Source: Oceanobacillus sp. CFH 90083 (GTDB taxonomy: Bacteria > Bacillota > Bacilli > Bacillales > Amphibacillaceae). From it: a stretch of DNA of 55,870 nucleotides. Numbering within the stretch: the stretch's first letter is position 1; every line of letters starts with the position of its first letter. Positions 53,821-55,870 of this stretch are shown here, in pieces. The DNA lies in NCBI RefSeq assembly GCF_009389585.1, contig NZ_VIYG01000013.1:1-55870 (forward strand). The letters run 5' to 3'. The notes below the pieces were generated by a model. It was not told the origin of the DNA. It saw nothing but the letters and a program-made list of their open reading frames with translations, and did not search any database. The position numbers were made by a program, and so were the translations under genes.

Positions 53821-54255
53821 TTAGTAATCAGAGTAAGGTCTATTGTTCTCACATTGCTTACATCTGCAACCCTGTGAATGACAGCAGCATTCTTCACAAT
53901 GATGATGACAGCAGCCTCTTTTTTTGCCTGTTCCTTCCTGATGCTCACATGTGCATACGCAAGAACATATAGAAGTTTCATCCAACGCAACAACATCCTC
54001 CAATTTAAACTGCAGCAGCATTTGTGATTTAACAATGGTACGCAGTGTTTTATTTACACTATCATTTATACGCAAATAGTCGTTTAAGCAATGATCGGAT
54101 TTTTCTAAGAATGCTTGAAGCTTTTCTCCTTCCGCATTCAGAATATGAGATAAGCCAATTTCCTCTAAAGCGATGGAAGATAATAGTAAATCAATTGTTT
54201 CACAGCGATCTAACGAGATAATAGGAGTAATATTGGGGATATTTGGCATTGACAT
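53821..54255 (-). CDS. Spore-surface-associated protein with Cys/His-rich tail
   Basis: A 144-residue protein in two parts. Residues 1-90 match the protein at 54658-54957: PNIPNITPIISLDRCETIDL, LLSSIALEEIGLSHILNAEG, EK, and a helical end with LRTIVKSQMLLQFKLEDVV. This domain is common beside collagen-like spore genes. Residues about 95-140 hold 13 cysteines and several histidines (CSCVCTCEHQ, GCCHHHCEECCCHSQGCRCK), suggesting metal binding or disulfide cross-linking as in CotZ/CotY-type crust proteins. AAAGGAGG precedes the ATG. Confidence 0.75.
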   Translation of the reverse strand: MSMPNIPNITPIISLDRCETIDLLLSSIALEEIGLSHILNAEGEKLQAFLEKSDHCLNDYLRINDSVNKTLRTIVKSQMLLQFKLEDVVALDETSICSCVCTCEHQEGTGKKRGCCHHHCEECCCHSQGCRCKQCENNRPYSDY

Positions 54256-54427
54256 GGTGTGTCCTCCTTTCGTTTAACATAGGTATTAATAGTAACTTGA
54301 TTTTGTGAAAGGCTAATATAGCATGAACCAGCATACTGTCTTACGGAAAGCGTGATAAGTATTCTGGTGATAAATGAACCATTACCATACAAATCGCTTT
54401 GTTTATTTAGAAAGGACATTTTTATAG

Positions 54428-54640
54428 GAGGATGTTCAAAAAAGTCCAACAAAAATGACACAGCGGGAAAAGGAACTCTGTTAAGAACGCCTGCAGGCAG
54501 CCCGGAAGTCATCGCATCCTGCAAAATCGTGTTGGCTTGCTTTTTCGTTTCAGGACGTGCTAGTGTCGGCGTTGCAACAAGGACGCCTAAAACCTAAGTC
54601 TGCCTATTCCTTTTTATCGTCTCTTTTGAACATGCACTAT
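54428..54640. mobile_element. MITE-like element, copy 2
   Basis: A 213-nt element, reverse orientation to 44097-44390, starting AGGATGTTCAAAAAAGTCC and ending TTTTGAACATGCACT. It shares the inner blocks GGAAGTCATCGCATCCTG and GGAACTCTGTTAAGAACG with copy 1 (as complements). It splits the two paralogous spore-surface genes. No credible gene lies in it. Confidence 0.65.
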
Positions 54641-54657
54641 AAGTAGCTGAAAAACTG

Positions 54658-54957
54658 TTATTCAATTATGTCCATGACATTTTTTAGTTTAGTTTGCAAT
54701 AGGAGCTCTTTCTTTAATACAGTCTCCAGAGTGCATTGGACACTCTCATTTATGCTGATTAAGTCATCTAATGATGCGATACCCTCTGGAGATGTTGCCA
54801 GTGTACCTAATACGTATTGGATCTTTTCTCCTTCTGCATTAATAATATGAGCCAGTCCCAGCTCTTCTAATGCAATAGATGCTAACAATAAATTAATGAC
54901 ATCATCTCGGTTAATAGAAATTTCCGGTGTAATATTTGGGATGTTTGCTTGTGACAA
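54658..54957 (-). CDS. Small protein of the collagen-associated spore-surface family
   Basis: A 99-residue paralogue of the N-terminal domain of the protein at 53821-54255: ANIPNITPEISINRDDVINL, LLASIALEELGLAHIINAEG, EKIQYVLGTL, and a helical end (TVLKKELLLQTKLKNVMDII). It lacks the Cys-rich tail. It follows the BclA-like gene by 221 nt on the same strand. Proteins of this type accompany collagen-like exosporium proteins in the B. cereus group, which suggests an anchoring or assembly role. GAGGAGG precedes the ATG. Confidence 0.75.
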   Translation of the reverse strand: MSQANIPNITPEISINRDDVINLLLASIALEELGLAHIINAEGEKIQYVLGTLATSPEGIASLDDLISINESVQCTLETVLKKELLLQTKLKNVMDIIE

Positions 54958-55143
54958 GGTGTTTCCTCCTCATTTTAGACATAAATCTATTGGCTATACA
55001 TTTATCGTATGACTGCCTCATTTAGGCTGTTCCATAATTGGGTAATGGTCTATTTTAGAACGAATAAAAGTGTGAAAGATTTAGTGAGAAAGACAGATGT
55101 GATGAAAGCTTTTTTCGATTTCACATGCGCTATGTAATAAAGA

Positions 55144-55171
55144 AATCTGAAGTGTGTACACACTCCAGATT
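55144..55171 (-). terminator. Hairpin after the BclA-like gene
   Basis: AATCTG-AAGTGTGTACACACT-CAGATT, a near-perfect palindrome with a single bulge pair, lies eight bases after the BclA-like stop. There is only a weak T tract. Confidence 0.55.
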
Positions 55172-55178
55172 AAATAGG

Positions 55179-55870
55179 CTATGCAATTTGATTGATTGAC
55201 CAATAGATACCTTGCTGATCGCTGCCCCCTAAGTTTAAGCCAATGTTTAAACCATCAGCTATATAGAATAGACCAATCTGATCCCCGGCATTAAGCTGGA
55301 CTTCTCCTGCTAAGGTTACGGTTCCGTTTCCTAATACAGCTCTTAAGGTGAGGAGCAGTGCAATGTTTACATTCAGTACAGGGAATAAGCCGGTTATTAA
55401 TGTTGTAGGGTTTGGTGTAATCCGTTGAACTGCAAAAGCAGGGTCTATTCCCGCACCAAGAGAAATGGTAAGTGCGGCAGTTGTTTGGTAGTTTATTGTT
55501 GCATCAATGGAGTACCGACCTGTCACAGGGACGGTAAATATTCCATCTAAAGCGTTAAAGTTAGGACTAGGGTAAGAAGGAGGTAAAGTAGACCAGCTGA
55601 CTAATTGCTCTGAACCAGTTACAGTCATTGTTCCTTGACGTGCTGCAAATCCGTTCTCTGCAAACGCGGGTCCAGTAGCACCAGTAGGTCCAGCAGGTCC
55701 AATAGGTCCGGTAGCACCAGCAGGTCCAGCAGGCCCGGTAGCACCGGCAGGTCCAATAGGTCCGGTAGCGCCGGCAGGTCCAGTAGCACCGGTAGCACCG
55801 GCAGGTCCAGCAGGCCCGGTAGCACCAGCAGGTCCGATAGGTCCGGTAGCACCGGCAGGTCCAATAGGTC
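55179..55870 (-). CDS. BclA-like collagen-repeat spore surface glycoprotein (3' part)
   Basis: A partial gene; its start lies beyond the window. The visible product opens with at least 20 G-x-y triplets of the types GPA, GAT and GPI (55870 to about 55660), then [20 protein letters not shown] and a C-terminal beta domain: [60 protein letters not shown], ending [12 protein letters not shown]. This is the collagen stalk plus C1q/TNF-like trimer head of BclA-type exosporium filaments. Threonines in the GAT triplets are probable glycosylation sites, matching the sugar-transfer genes beside it. The highly repetitive DNA also leaves other frames open. Confidence 0.9.
   Translation of the reverse strand, partial: PIGPAGATGPIGPAGATGPAGPAGATGATGPAGATGPIGPAGATGPAGPAGATGPIGPAGPTGATGPAFAENGFAARQGTMTVTGSEQLVSWSTLPPSYPSPNFNALDGIFTVPVTGRYSIDATINYQTTAALTISLGAGIDPAFAVQRITPNPTTLITGLFPVLNVNIALLLTLRAVLGNGTVTLAGEVQLNAGDQIGLFYIADGLNIGLNLGGSDQQGIYWSINQIA

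Noticed and set aside
55625..55864. Leu/Pro/Asp-rich open frame on the minus strand
   Set aside because: It is the collagen repeat read in the wrong frame; the Gly-x-y frame runs straight into the BclA-like C-terminal domain.

Overview
The window looks like a chromosomal stretch of a low-GC, endospore-forming, salt-tolerant member of the Bacillaceae, most like Oceanobacillus or Virgibacillus. The grounds are AT-rich DNA, strong AGGAGG-type ribosome binding sites, spore-coat and spore-surface genes (CotF-like protein, BclA-like collagen protein, CgeB-like glycosyltransferases, a 2Duf-like protein), a complete ectABC ectoine operon, and Bacillus-type pairs such as citR/citA and ydbS/ydbT. The genus is an inference, not a measurement.

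Layout. 0-5.3 kb: the decayed end of a TctA-type transporter gene, ileS (minus strand) behind a T-box-like leader that carries a dispersed repeat, a D-2-hydroxyacid dehydrogenase and an IS200/IS605 remnant. 5.3-12.1 kb: an alpha/beta hydrolase, two small paralogous proteins of unknown function, a TetR regulator, a small membrane protein, the PH-domain pair ydbS-ydbT and a two-gene ABC transporter. 12.2-21.3 kb: a two-component system divergent from that transporter, citA/citR, an acetyltransferase, a second ABC exporter behind a palindromic operator-like site, and a 14-TM-type MFS drug exporter. 21.3-30 kb: two acetyltransferases, yfhD, an NhaC-like antiporter, an 849-residue beta-helix protein ending in what looks like a catalytically dead AAA+ domain, and an AAHS-type MFS transporter. 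30-32.4 kb: ectABC, whose first gene appears to start at ATT. 32.5-37.5 kb: a polysaccharide deacetylase and a ykoN/ykoP/ykoQ-like envelope group, a 62-nt perfect palindrome, a DUF3918 protein and an EEP-family phosphatase/nuclease.

37.5-47.8 kb is a mosaic with many broken genes. It holds a CtaG/DUF2243 pair, a 2Duf-like (DUF421+DUF1657) gene with a separate DUF1657 gene and a vestige of spoVAEb (probably the tail of a mobile spoVA2mob-type operon), a CotF-like gene, a catalase gene broken by a frameshift and two stops and joined to a CYP152-type P450 fragment, two copies of a small lipoprotein gene, a MITE-like element, a cut-short VOC gene, a beta-propeller gene lying between two 50-bp direct repeats, and a DUF421 gene with one frameshift.

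47.9-55.9 kb is a spore-surface glycosylation cluster. It contains two GT2 glycosyltransferases with helical repeats, two CgeB-like glycosyltransferases, a polysaccharide pyruvyl transferase, two paralogous small proteins of the kind found beside collagen-like spore proteins (one with a cysteine/histidine-rich tail), and the 3' part of a BclA-like collagen gene that runs off the window. The likely joint function is to build and decorate an outer spore filament layer.

No tRNA, rRNA or CRISPR array was seen. All calls come from reading the sequence and from family knowledge; no database search was run.
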